NCBI GenBank assembly: GCA_949289215.1
Contig: CASENC010000049.1
Span: 62,001 to 126,000 of the forward strand
Source: an uncultured Bacteroidales bacterium
GTDB taxonomy: Bacteria > Bacteroidota > Bacteroidia > Bacteroidales > Muribaculaceae
Direction: 5' to 3'
DNA: 64,000 bases
Part shown: positions 36,635-44,281 of the stretch, piece after piece
Position numbering within the stretch: the stretch's first letter is position 1
Layout of the letters: the number at the start of each line of letters is the position of its first letter
Translations under genes and position numbers: made by a program
The notes under the pieces: model-generated
The model's database searches: none
Told to the model about the DNA's origin: nothing
What the model saw: only the letters and a program-made list of their open reading frames with translations

Positions 36635-37960
36635 ATGGAAACAAAAAAATCAGCATCGCTGCTTCACCATAACGGGGTGAGCTATGTGTTGCCGTTTATC
36701 CTCATTACAAGCTGTTTTGCCTTGTGGGGATTTGCCAACGACATCACCAACCCTATGGTGAAAGCGTTTTCTAAAATTTTTCGCATGAGTGTCACCGAGG
36801 GGGCACTTGTGCAAGTGGCCTTTTATGGCGGCTACTTTGCAATGGCGTTCCCGGCAGCAATATTCATGCGTAAATTCTCTTATAAGGCCAGCATCTTGTT
36901 GGGTTTGGGATTGTATGCCTTAGGGGCATTGATGTTTTTTCCGGCAAAGTTGACGGGAGAGTATTACCCGTTCCTGCTGGCTTATTTCATTCTTACTTGC
37001 GGATTGTCGTTCCTTGAAACGAGCAGTAACCCCTATATTCTCTCGATGGGTAGCGAGGAGACTGCCACGCGCCGCTTAAGCCTTGCACAGGCATTCAACC
37101 CGATAGGGTCGTTGTTGGGAATGTATGTGGCGATGAATTTCATTCAGAATAAGTTGCACCCCATGGATACCGAAGCCCGGGCAGCATTGAGCGAGGCCGA
37201 ATATGTGGCCATTCGCGATGCCGACCTTGCCACGCTCATAGCCCCGTATTTGGTTATTGGGCTTGTCATTCTTGCCATGTTCTTTATCGTGCGTTTTGCC
37301 AAGATGCCCAAAAATGGCGACCAGTCGCATGAAATAAATTTCATTCCCACCATGAAGCGCATATTCTCGTTGCCGCGTTACCGCGAGGGCGTTATTGCGC
37401 AGTTCTTCTATGTGGGAGCACAAATCATGTGCTGGACATTCATCATACAGTATGGAACACGCGTATTCATGGCCGAGGGGATGACCGAGCAGGCTGCCGA
37501 GGTGGAGTCGCAGCTCTATAACATAGTGGCTATGGCACTGTTCTGCGTGAGCCGTTTCATTTGCACCTTCTTGCTGAAATATTTCAATCCCGGTCAGCTG
37601 TTGAAGATATTGGCGATAGCCGCAGCCGTATTCACCTTGGGCGTGATATTCTTCCAGGATCGCATGGGAATGTATTGCCTTGTGGCTGTATCGGGCTGTA
37701 TGTCGCTCATGTTCCCCACCATTTATGGTATTGCCCTCAAAGGGCTTGGCGATGATGCCAAGTTTGGTTCGGCCGGCCTTATCATGGCTATTCTTGGTGG
37801 TTCGGTGTTGCCTCCGGTTCAGGCCGCCATCATTGACATGGGTACAGTGATGGGGATGCCGGCAGTCAATGTCTCGTTTGTGCTGCCTCTCATTTGCTAC
37901 ATCATGGTGATGATCTACGGACAACGGTCATACCGTCGCAGCCGCCTCGGAATAGAATAA
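36635..37960 (+). CDS. fucP: L-fucose:proton symporter
   Basis: This 441-residue MFS transporter shows about twelve hydrophobic helices. The family signatures include SCFALWGFANDITNPMVKAF, LVQVAFYGGYFAMAFPAAIF, SFLETSSNPYILSMGSEETA and RRLSLAQAFNPIGSLLGMYV. It imports fucose across the inner membrane, completing the pathway from GH29 through isomerase, kinase and aldolase. It is last in the operon, with a terminator 18 bp downstream. Confidence 0.94.
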   Translation: METKKSASLLHHNGVSYVLPFILITSCFALWGFANDITNPMVKAFSKIFRMSVTEGALVQVAFYGGYFAMAFPAAIFMRKFSYKASILLGLGLYALGALMFFPAKLTGEYYPFLLAYFILTCGLSFLETSSNPYILSMGSEETATRRLSLAQAFNPIGSLLGMYVAMNFIQNKLHPMDTEARAALSEAEYVAIRDADLATLIAPYLVIGLVILAMFFIVRFAKMPKNGDQSHEINFIPTMKRIFSLPRYREGVIAQFFYVGAQIMCWTFIIQYGTRVFMAEGMTEQAAEVESQLYNIVAMALFCVSRFICTFLLKYFNPGQLLKILAIAAAVFTLGVIFFQDRMGMYCLVAVSGCMSLMFPTIYGIALKGLGDDAKFGSAGLIMAILGGSVLPPVQAAIIDMGTVMGMPAVNVSFVLPLICYIMVMIYGQRSYRRSRLGIE

Positions 37961-37977
37961 CTGTATTCAGCATATAA

Positions 37978-38023
37978 ATAATAATGGGATGCGTTTTCGT
38001 GGACGCTTCCCATTATTATTTTG
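37978..38023 (+). terminator. Terminator of the fucose operon
   Basis: ATAATAATGGGATGCGT (37978-37994) pairs with ACGCTTCCCATTATTAT (38003-38019) with one mismatch, followed by TTTTG. The loop is 8 nt. Confidence 0.85.
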
Positions 38024-38054
38024 TTCCCTGTTGATGTGGTCCATGTAAGTGCCT

Positions 38055-39122
38055 TCACTTCAGATATTGGCGGTAGAAGGCTTCGATTTTGTCGAAGGGG
38101 ATTTTCCCGTAGTTGTCATAAAGGTCGGTGTGGCTTGCGCCCGGAATTATTAGCAATTCTTTATTGTCGCCGGTCAGCATCTTGTAAGTGTCTTCGCTGA
38201 AGTAGCGCGAATGAGCCTTTTCGCCATGAACGAGCAATACTGCATTGCGGATTTCTCCCGCGTAAGTAAGTATGGGCATATTCAGGAACGACAGCGACGA
38301 GGTGGTGTTCCATCCGCCATTGGAGTTGAGCGAACGCTTGTGGTAGCCGCGACTGGTCTTGTAATATGCGAAGTAATCTTTCAGGAATTGCGGGGCATCA
38401 TCGGGTACAACGTCGGGCAGTCCTCCTGCAAGTGCATATGTGCCGTTACGGTAGTCTTCGGTGCGTTGGGCATTAAGTTGTAGCCTCAGCTCGTTGCGAG
38501 CATCGGCATTGTCGGCTGCATCGAAATATCCATTGGCGTTCACGCGGCTCATGTCATACATGGTGCTTGCCACAGTGGCTTTGATGCGGGTATCGATGGC
38601 TGCGGCATTCACGGCCATACCACCCCAGCCGCAAATGCCGAGTATGCCTATGCGTTCGGGGTCAACATCGGCACGTGTTGACAGGTAATCGACTGCCGCG
38701 CAAAAATCTTCGGTATTGATGTCGGGCGATGCAACATAGCGAGGGCTGCCGCCACTTTCACCTGTGAACGACGGGTCGAAAGCTATGGTAAGGAAACCGC
38801 GCTCGGCCAGTTCTTGGGCATAAAGTCCCGAGGCCTGTTCTTTTACGGCTCCGAACGGGCCACATACGGCAATTGCAGGCATCGCGCCCTCGGCATTTTT
38901 GGGAACATACAGGTCGGCGGCAAGCGTAATGCCGTAACGGTTGTGGAACGTGATTTTGCTGTGGTTCACTTTGTTGCTTTGCGGGAACACTTTGTCCCAC
39001 TCTTGAGTAAGGTTCAGTTTTTCTTCCATATAGTAGTTCTTATTAAGATTTTCTTGTGCCATCAGGCTTGCCGCACCGCAACAGCAGGCGAGCAATATCG
39101 TGCATAATAGAATGTGTTTCAT
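38055..39122 (-). CDS. Exported alpha/beta hydrolase with a dienelactone-hydrolase-like nucleophile
   Basis: This 355-residue protein has a signal peptide (LLCTILLACCCGAASLMAQ). An alpha/beta hydrolase core follows: PAIAVCGPFGAVKEQASGLY, FLTIAFDPSFTGESGG, the nucleophile elbow ILGICGWGGM with Cys164 where most esterases have Ser, and LLVHGEKAHSRYFSE plus LIIPGASHTDLYDN with the likely Asp/His. A Cys at this place is seen in dienelactone-hydrolase relatives. The substrate is unknown. It lies next to an AraC-type regulator on the same strand. Confidence 0.82.
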   Translation of the reverse strand: MKHILLCTILLACCCGAASLMAQENLNKNYYMEEKLNLTQEWDKVFPQSNKVNHSKITFHNRYGITLAADLYVPKNAEGAMPAIAVCGPFGAVKEQASGLYAQELAERGFLTIAFDPSFTGESGGSPRYVASPDINTEDFCAAVDYLSTRADVDPERIGILGICGWGGMAVNAAAIDTRIKATVASTMYDMSRVNANGYFDAADNADARNELRLQLNAQRTEDYRNGTYALAGGLPDVVPDDAPQFLKDYFAYYKTSRGYHKRSLNSNGGWNTTSSLSFLNMPILTYAGEIRNAVLLVHGEKAHSRYFSEDTYKMLTGDNKELLIIPGASHTDLYDNYGKIPFDKIEAFYRQYLK

Positions 39123-39226
39123 AATTTCGTTGATTTTGGTTCCGATACAAAATTACGGAAAAAGCCCTACGGCATTATTGCTGTAAGGCTCAAATATCTT
39201 TTCTGAAAAGGTCGCGGGGTGGTGAG

Positions 39227-40075
39227 TTACGTGGCTACGGCTGTGGGGGCTATGCCATATTGCCTTTTGAAGGCAGTTGAAAAGTGCGACTGGTTCTTGA
39301 AGCCCACTTCACGGCAAACATCGGCAATTTTTCCCCCGTCTTGCATCATGGCATAAGCCACTTCAAGGCGTTTGCGAATAAGCCATTTTTCGGGTGTCAG
39401 GTCGCTTATTTTCTTGAAGTCGCGCTTGAATGTAGCAAGGCTGCGGCCGGTGTAATGTGCTAATTCTTCTTGGGAAAATTCATACATATAATTGTTGTTC
39501 AGGAAGTCGAGAATGTCGATTTTCCACGGTTCGTTGAAATCAAATAGCATTGTGGCAAAGCGGCTGTCGATGTGCAGCAATGCAAGCAGTCCTTCCTGCA
39601 ATTTCAGGTGCATGAAATCGTCTTGAGGTTTCACGTCGGGGTCGAAGTATGGTGTCATCGAGGCAAACAGGCTTGTGATTTCGGCGGTGCGCGGGAGTTT
39701 TATCACCTCGCGTGGCAATTTCCCTGAGTCGTTGGTTCTCATGCGGTATTGTTCGAGCTTGCCATACATCTCACGCAGGAAGTTGCGTGTGAAGTTTAGG
39801 AATATTCCGCAATACCGTTCACCGTTGGCTGTGCGTTTATACATGGTGATATGGTGGTCGCGAGGGATGAACACACATTCCCCCTTGCCCACGTGTATTT
39901 GCTCGTTGCCGTTGTCGTTTTCAAGCACCATTTCACCCGAATACACATAATTCATTGCATATTCCCTGCTGCGGTGGATGCATCCGCTTGTGTCATCGTA
40001 AAAGAAGCTGTAAAACACATCGTTGTAATTGAAAATCAGCTTCATCGGCCCTGAATGTTCCTCTTGTTGCTTCAT
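39227..40075 (-). CDS. AraC-family transcriptional regulator
   Basis: This 282-residue regulator has an N-terminal cupin-like sensor (ENDNGNEQIHVGKGECVFIP, about 55-75). A C-terminal double helix-turn-helix follows (FSQEELAHYTGRSLATFKRD, then KIADVCREVGFKNQSHFSTA and FKRQYGIAPTAV). It is probably an activator that responds to a small molecule. The alpha/beta hydrolase gene 104 bp downstream is a plausible target. Confidence 0.92.
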   Translation of the reverse strand: MKQQEEHSGPMKLIFNYNDVFYSFFYDDTSGCIHRSREYAMNYVYSGEMVLENDNGNEQIHVGKGECVFIPRDHHITMYKRTANGERYCGIFLNFTRNFLREMYGKLEQYRMRTNDSGKLPREVIKLPRTAEITSLFASMTPYFDPDVKPQDDFMHLKLQEGLLALLHIDSRFATMLFDFNEPWKIDILDFLNNNYMYEFSQEELAHYTGRSLATFKRDFKKISDLTPEKWLIRKRLEVAYAMMQDGGKIADVCREVGFKNQSHFSTAFKRQYGIAPTAVAT

Positions 40076-40210
40076 ATATGCCGCCTGCTTGGGGTTTTAT
40101 ATATGCAAATATACAAAATAAGCGGATAGTGCCCAATATGCCATTTTGCATTTTGATGCTTGGGGGGGCAGCTGCAACGCATATGCGTATTGTGGGTAAG
40201 GGAGAATGTG

Positions 40211-41827
40211 TTATTCGTCCTTTACGTTTTTCGAGCGTGATTCTTTCTTGGTTGACGTGCTGGTGTCTTTGTCTTCCTTCAGGTCGATTTCTACCTTGTT
40301 GTGGTCTAATACTTTATATTGCAGGTAGGCAAGCGACTGGTCGGGTAGAATGCGGAATTTCAAGCCAAATTCGATGCGCCACCGCCGATATTCCGAGAAT
40401 AAGCCTTTTTTGAGGTAGGCATCGACGAACGGGTGGACATACATCGTGAAATTTGTTACCTGTAACGAGTTAATCAGGTAGTCGATTTTGTCTTTCAGCA
40501 TATCGGTGAACAGCAACGACGGTTGCACTTCCCCTTTCCCACCGCACGACGGACAGGCTTCGGCTGTGGCAATGTTTAAGGCAGGGCGCACACGCTGCCT
40601 GGTGATTTGCATCAGTCCAAATTTGCTTAGCGGCAATATGTTGTGGCGTGCACGGTCGTTGGCCATCACCTCTTTCATGTGTTCATACAGGGCTTGCCGG
40701 TGGTCGGCCTGAGCCATATCGATGAAATCGATGACGATTATTCCACCCATGTCGCGCAGGCGCAATTGGCGGGCAATTTCATCGGCAGCACGCAGGTTCA
40801 CATCGAGTGCGTTACTTTCCTGGTTGGTGGAATTTTTTGAACGGTTTCCCGAGTTCACGTCGATTACGTGCAGGGCCTCGGTACTCTCGATTATTATGTA
40901 TGCTCCCGATTTGAATGAAACTGTTTTGCCGAATGAAGTTTTTATTTGCCGCGTGATATTGAAGTGGTCGAAAATAGGAGTGTCTTCGGCATATAGCTTT
41001 ACGATATCTTTCTTGTCGGAGGCAATTAGTGTCACATAATGCTGAATTTGGTCGAAGATTTCGGCATTGTTGACATATATGTTCTCAAACGACGTGTTAA
41101 ACACATCGCGAATGAGGCTTACGGCGCGGCTTTCTTCCTCATAGATGAGAGAGGGCGCATCTGAGCGTTGGGCTTTGGCAATGCTTTCTTCCCAACATTT
41201 CAAGAGTGCTTTCAGCTCGTTGTTGAGTTCGGCAACACGTTTGCCCTCGGCCGACGTGCGTATGATTATGCCGAAGTTTTTCGGCTTGATGCTTTCAATC
41301 AGCTGCCGCAGGCGTAATTTTTCTTCGGTTGACTTTATTTTTTGGGAAACCGATATTTTGTCGTTGAAAGGTATTAATACGAGGAACCGCCCTGTGAATG
41401 ATATTTCGGTTGTCAGTCGCGGGCCTTTCGACGATATAGGCTCCTTGGCAATTTGCACTATCAGCTGTTGCCCTATTTCGAGAACATCGGTGATGGTGCC
41501 ATGCTTGTCGATGTCGGGTGTCGGTTTCATTTTCGACACTTGAGGCACGTGCCTTCTGTCATCGAGAGCCGTGGAGAGGAATTGCTTGTAGGCTTTGAAT
41601 TGTGAGCCGAGATCGAGGTAATGCAAAAAAGCGTCTTTTTCAAAGCCCACGTTGACGAATGCTGCGTTCAAGCCCGGCATCAACTTTTTGACTTTGGCAA
41701 TATAAAGATTGCCGACGGCATACGACGCATCACGTGGCTCTTTTTGCAGGGATACAAGTCGTCCGTCCTCGGTCAAGGCGGTTGATATGTTGTCAGGAGT
41801 TACGTCAACGATGAGTTCGCTTCTCAT
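40211..41827 (-). CDS. rng: Ribonuclease G/E family endoribonuclease
   Basis: This 538-residue RNase from the chosen start (MRSELIVDVTPDN) has an S1-like domain (GNLYIAKVKKLMPGLNAAFV, ..KDAFLHYLDL). The RNase E/G catalytic core follows with GGIIVIDFIDM and the metal-binding DVNSGNR, then the zinc-link AEACPSCGGKG. It processes rRNA and decays mRNA. A longer frame to 41890 adds 21 residues absent from family members, so 41827 is chosen. It follows hup and the small AURKAIP1-like gene. Confidence 0.93.
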   Translation of the reverse strand: MRSELIVDVTPDNISTALTEDGRLVSLQKEPRDASYAVGNLYIAKVKKLMPGLNAAFVNVGFEKDAFLHYLDLGSQFKAYKQFLSTALDDRRHVPQVSKMKPTPDIDKHGTITDVLEIGQQLIVQIAKEPISSKGPRLTTEISFTGRFLVLIPFNDKISVSQKIKSTEEKLRLRQLIESIKPKNFGIIIRTSAEGKRVAELNNELKALLKCWEESIAKAQRSDAPSLIYEEESRAVSLIRDVFNTSFENIYVNNAEIFDQIQHYVTLIASDKKDIVKLYAEDTPIFDHFNITRQIKTSFGKTVSFKSGAYIIIESTEALHVIDVNSGNRSKNSTNQESNALDVNLRAADEIARQLRLRDMGGIIVIDFIDMAQADHRQALYEHMKEVMANDRARHNILPLSKFGLMQITRQRVRPALNIATAEACPSCGGKGEVQPSLLFTDMLKDKIDYLINSLQVTNFTMYVHPFVDAYLKKGLFSEYRRWRIEFGLKFRILPDQSLAYLQYKVLDHNKVEIDLKEDKDTSTSTKKESRSKNVKDE

Positions 41828-42087
41828 TACCCGTTTTTGATGGTTAAAAATAAAAAATCTATGCTCCTGCATTTTTGTGCTTTGGAGCAAGATGTAAAAA
41901 GTGTGTGCAGACTGTTTTTTGCCGTGCTTTTAGAAAAGTGCAATGTGTGTGAGTGAGAACAGGTTCATTATTATTCACAAAGAACAAACGCAATGAAGCA
42001 CTGTCCGCACTATAATTGTGCCGGGTGTCATTTTGTTTGTTCTTTTGTAAGACTTGGTTTTCTGAAACCTGAATCTACACACATTCA
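41828..42087. other. Spacer between the small AURKAIP1-like gene and rng
   Basis: About 260 bp of mixed sequence that would form the leader of rng. I see no clear gene, terminator or consensus promoter on the minus strand here. Confidence 0.4.
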
Positions 42088-42177
42088 TTATTTCTTCTTG
42101 TGGCGGTTCTTTCTCAGTCTTTTCTTACGCTTGTGAGTTGCCATCTTGTGGCCTTTTCTTTTCTTTCCGCTTGGCAT
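42088..42177 (-). CDS. AURKAIP1/COX24-domain very small basic protein
   Basis: This 29-residue frame encodes MPSGKKRKGHKMATHKRKKR followed by LRKNRHKKK. It is very basic and carries the KRKKRLRKNR core of the AURKAIP1/COX24 family, relatives of mitochondrial mS38. In Bacteroidetes such peptides are annotated as ribosome-associated. It is too short for most gene finders. It lies between hup (80 bp upstream) and rng on the same strand, a setting conserved in the order. The start and stop are unambiguous. Confidence 0.82.
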   Translation of the reverse strand: MPSGKKRKGHKMATHKRKKRLRKNRHKKK

Positions 42178-42257
42178 ATCTTTAATTTTTTAAGAGTTAT
42201 ATGATTATTCGCTGTTGATTACTGCACAATTTCTTGTGCGGCAGTGTGTAAGCGAGA

Positions 42258-42530
42258 TTATTTTACTTGTTCCATGAATACCTTTGCAGGCTTGAAAGCC
42301 GGGATTTTATGCTCGGGAATGATGAGCGTAGTACCCTTTGAGATGTTGCGGGCAGTCTTTTGTGAACGTGTCTTGACAATGAAACTGCCAAATCCGCGCA
42401 AGTAAACATTCTCGTTATTGGCAAGAGAGTCCTTTACGGTTTCCATGAATTTTTCTACAGTCTCCAATACCGATGCTTTGTCGATACCGGTAGATTTTGC
42501 AATCTCGTTTACGATGTCTGCTTTAGTCAT
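42258..42530 (-). CDS. hup: HU-family DNA-binding protein
   Basis: This 90-residue nucleoid protein has the HU/IHF fold. MTKADIVNEIAKSTGIDKAS forms the helical dimerisation part, and YLRGFGSFIVKTRSQKTARN followed by IPEHKIPAFKPAK forms the beta arm. It bends DNA without strong sequence preference. It is first of the hup, AURKAIP1-like, rng series on the minus strand. Confidence 0.96.
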   Translation of the reverse strand: MTKADIVNEIAKSTGIDKASVLETVEKFMETVKDSLANNENVYLRGFGSFIVKTRSQKTARNISKGTTLIIPEHKIPAFKPAKVFMEQVK

Positions 42531-42822
42531 TGTATTCGTATTTTTTATAAATATTTAAAATTTCCCGTAATCACAAACAAAGGTGAAAACAGATGCCCGC
42601 TTTTGAGGGCGGTGCAGCCCGTTTTCCTGTGCTTCGGGGGGCATATTAACGACCCCCTGCCGGATTTGTAGGTGCAAATATCGCATTTTTTTTTGAAATA
42701 AAAGTAACGAGCAATGAAATTTTCATAGAATTTTTTGTTTTTCACTCGTTTAGGGGTGTTCGGTGCCGGTGACGGATTATAAGGTATATGCGCTGTTGTG
42801 GCCGAGTGAGCGGGGAAATTGC
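42531..42822. other. Divergent intergenic region between hup and the queuosine-precursor transporter gene
   Basis: About 290 bp without a supported gene. It holds a G5/C5 inverted pair around 42635-42656 (ggggggcatattaacgaccccc in two short arms) upstream of hup and an A/T-rich stretch. A -7 element for the plus-strand gene begins at 42823. Confidence 0.4.
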
Positions 42823-42830
42823 TAACTTTG
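42823..42830 (+). promoter_or_regulatory. -7 element of the queuosine-precursor transporter gene
   Basis: TAACTTTG matches TAnnTTTG, 25 bp before the ATG at 42855. The -33 region is poor. It shows that a possible earlier start at 42819 would not be transcribed. Confidence 0.55.
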
Positions 42831-42854
42831 CAGTCGGGTTTTAATAGGTTTGAA

Positions 42855-43547
42855 ATGAATAAGAAATTTACTGTTCCGTTTTTATTGCTTGCGGTATTGT
42901 TTTGCACTTTTCTTGTGGTTGCGAATTTGCTTGAAGTGAAAGTTGTGAAACTTGGCCCGCTTTCGGCTACTGCCGGACTTGTGGTTTTCCCGTTGTCATA
43001 TATAATAAACGATTGTATTGTGGAAGTTTATGGCTTCCAGCGCGCCCGATTTGTGATATGGCTGGGTTTCCTGATGAACCTTGTTGTGGTGCTGCTTGTG
43101 CAACTTGCCCTTGTGTTGCCGCCCGACCCGGTATGGACTGGCCAGCAGGCCATGGAGATTGTGTATGGCAGCACCCCGCGCATTTTGTTTGCAAGTTTCG
43201 TGGCCTTTGTGTGCGGTTCGATGGTTAATGCTTATGTGATGAGCCGCATGAAAGTGATGAGCCATGGCCGGCATTTTTCGGCTCGTGCCATTTTATCGAC
43301 GTTGTTTGGCGAGAGTGTCGATTCGGTGATATTCTTCCCGATAGCCTTCGGCGGAGTGTTGCCGTGGACCACTGTGCTGACTCTCATCTGGAGCCAGGCA
43401 GTCATCAAGACCGCATATGAAGTGGTGGTGTTGCCCGTGACATTGCGTGTGGTTGCTTATATCAAGCGCCGGGAACGAATCGATACCTATGACGATGCTG
43501 CGAGCGGAGTGGATTACCGCTGGTGGCGCGTGGATAAAATAGATTAA
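42855..43547 (+). CDS. Queuosine precursor transporter (YhhQ/DUF165 family)
   Basis: This 230-residue membrane protein has about six hydrophobic helices. It shows the YhhQ-type motifs VVANLLEVKVVKLGPLSATA, FPLSYIINDCIVEVYGFQRA (with the conserved acidic D..E) and LFGESVDSVIFFPIAFGGVL. YhhQ proteins import the pre-queuosine bases used to make queuosine in tRNA. The start MNKKFTVPF is chosen from the promoter position. The nucleotidase gene follows 14 bp later and is probably cotranscribed. Confidence 0.9.
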   Translation: MNKKFTVPFLLLAVLFCTFLVVANLLEVKVVKLGPLSATAGLVVFPLSYIINDCIVEVYGFQRARFVIWLGFLMNLVVVLLVQLALVLPPDPVWTGQQAMEIVYGSTPRILFASFVAFVCGSMVNAYVMSRMKVMSHGRHFSARAILSTLFGESVDSVIFFPIAFGGVLPWTTVLTLIWSQAVIKTAYEVVVLPVTLRVVAYIKRRERIDTYDDAASGVDYRWWRVDKID

Positions 43548-43561
43548 TAGTGTGTTGAGTT

Positions 43562-44281
43562 ATGATTGAGGGAATTAAGACGGTATTTGTTGACGTTGAC
43601 GACACGCTGTGGTGGTTTAGTGAAAATTCGTTGACGTCGTTACGTCATGTATATGAGGTTTTCAAACTTGACCGGTTTGCCGATTATGATGCATTTGACC
43701 GTTATTACCATGACATTAACAGCCGGTTGTGGGAGTTGTACCATTATGGTAAAATCGAGAAAAGTTTCCTTGTGGAGGAACGTTTCAGGTATGCACTTGA
43801 AAAGATAGGCTTTCAACCCAGAACCATAGGCCGTCTTGGAGCCGAAATCAACGAAGAGTATTTGCGATACTTGGCCTTGCAGCCGCTGCTTGTGCCGGGA
43901 GCAAGAGAGATGCTTGAGGGATTGGCTCCCGATTACGACATTAATGTGCTGAGCAACGGTTTCAAGGGTGTTCAGCAGCAAAAATTGCGTTCGGGTGGTA
44001 TAGACGGCTATATTCGCCATGTGGTGCTTTCAGATGATTGCGGAATAACGAAGCCGTTGCGGGGCATATTTGATTATGCACTCGACGTGTGTGGGGCGAC
44101 GGCTACATCGAGCGTGATGATAGGCGACAATTACGACACTGATGTGTGCGGAGCCAAGAATGCAGGTTGGCACACTATATTTTTCAATCGCGGCGGCAAG
44201 CCCGGTGATTACCCGGCAGCCGATGCCGTGGTGAGTGATTTGCGTGAAGTGCCGGCGTTGTTGTTGCCATCCTCGCTTTAA
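43562..44281 (+). CDS. YjjG-family HAD nucleotidase
   Basis: This 239-residue HAD phosphatase has motif I VFVDVDDTLWWF, motif II VLSNGFKGVQQQKL, a motif III Lys (ITKPLRGIFDYAL) and motif IV MIGDNYDTDVCGAKNAG. The pattern fits YjjG-type pyrimidine nucleotidases, which clean up non-canonical nucleotides. The start is ATG close behind the transporter gene. Its stop overlaps the lptD stop on the other strand by 4 bp (convergent). Confidence 0.88.
   Translation: MIEGIKTVFVDVDDTLWWFSENSLTSLRHVYEVFKLDRFADYDAFDRYYHDINSRLWELYHYGKIEKSFLVEERFRYALEKIGFQPRTIGRLGAEINEEYLRYLALQPLLVPGAREMLEGLAPDYDINVLSNGFKGVQQQKLRSGGIDGYIRHVVLSDDCGITKPLRGIFDYALDVCGATATSSVMIGDNYDTDVCGAKNAGWHTIFFNRGGKPGDYPAADAVVSDLREVPALLLPSSL

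Noticed and set aside
42545-42907. A 120-codon minus-strand frame across the hup/transporter intergenic region.
   Set aside because: It overlaps the promoter and start of the transporter gene and has no signal or domain.
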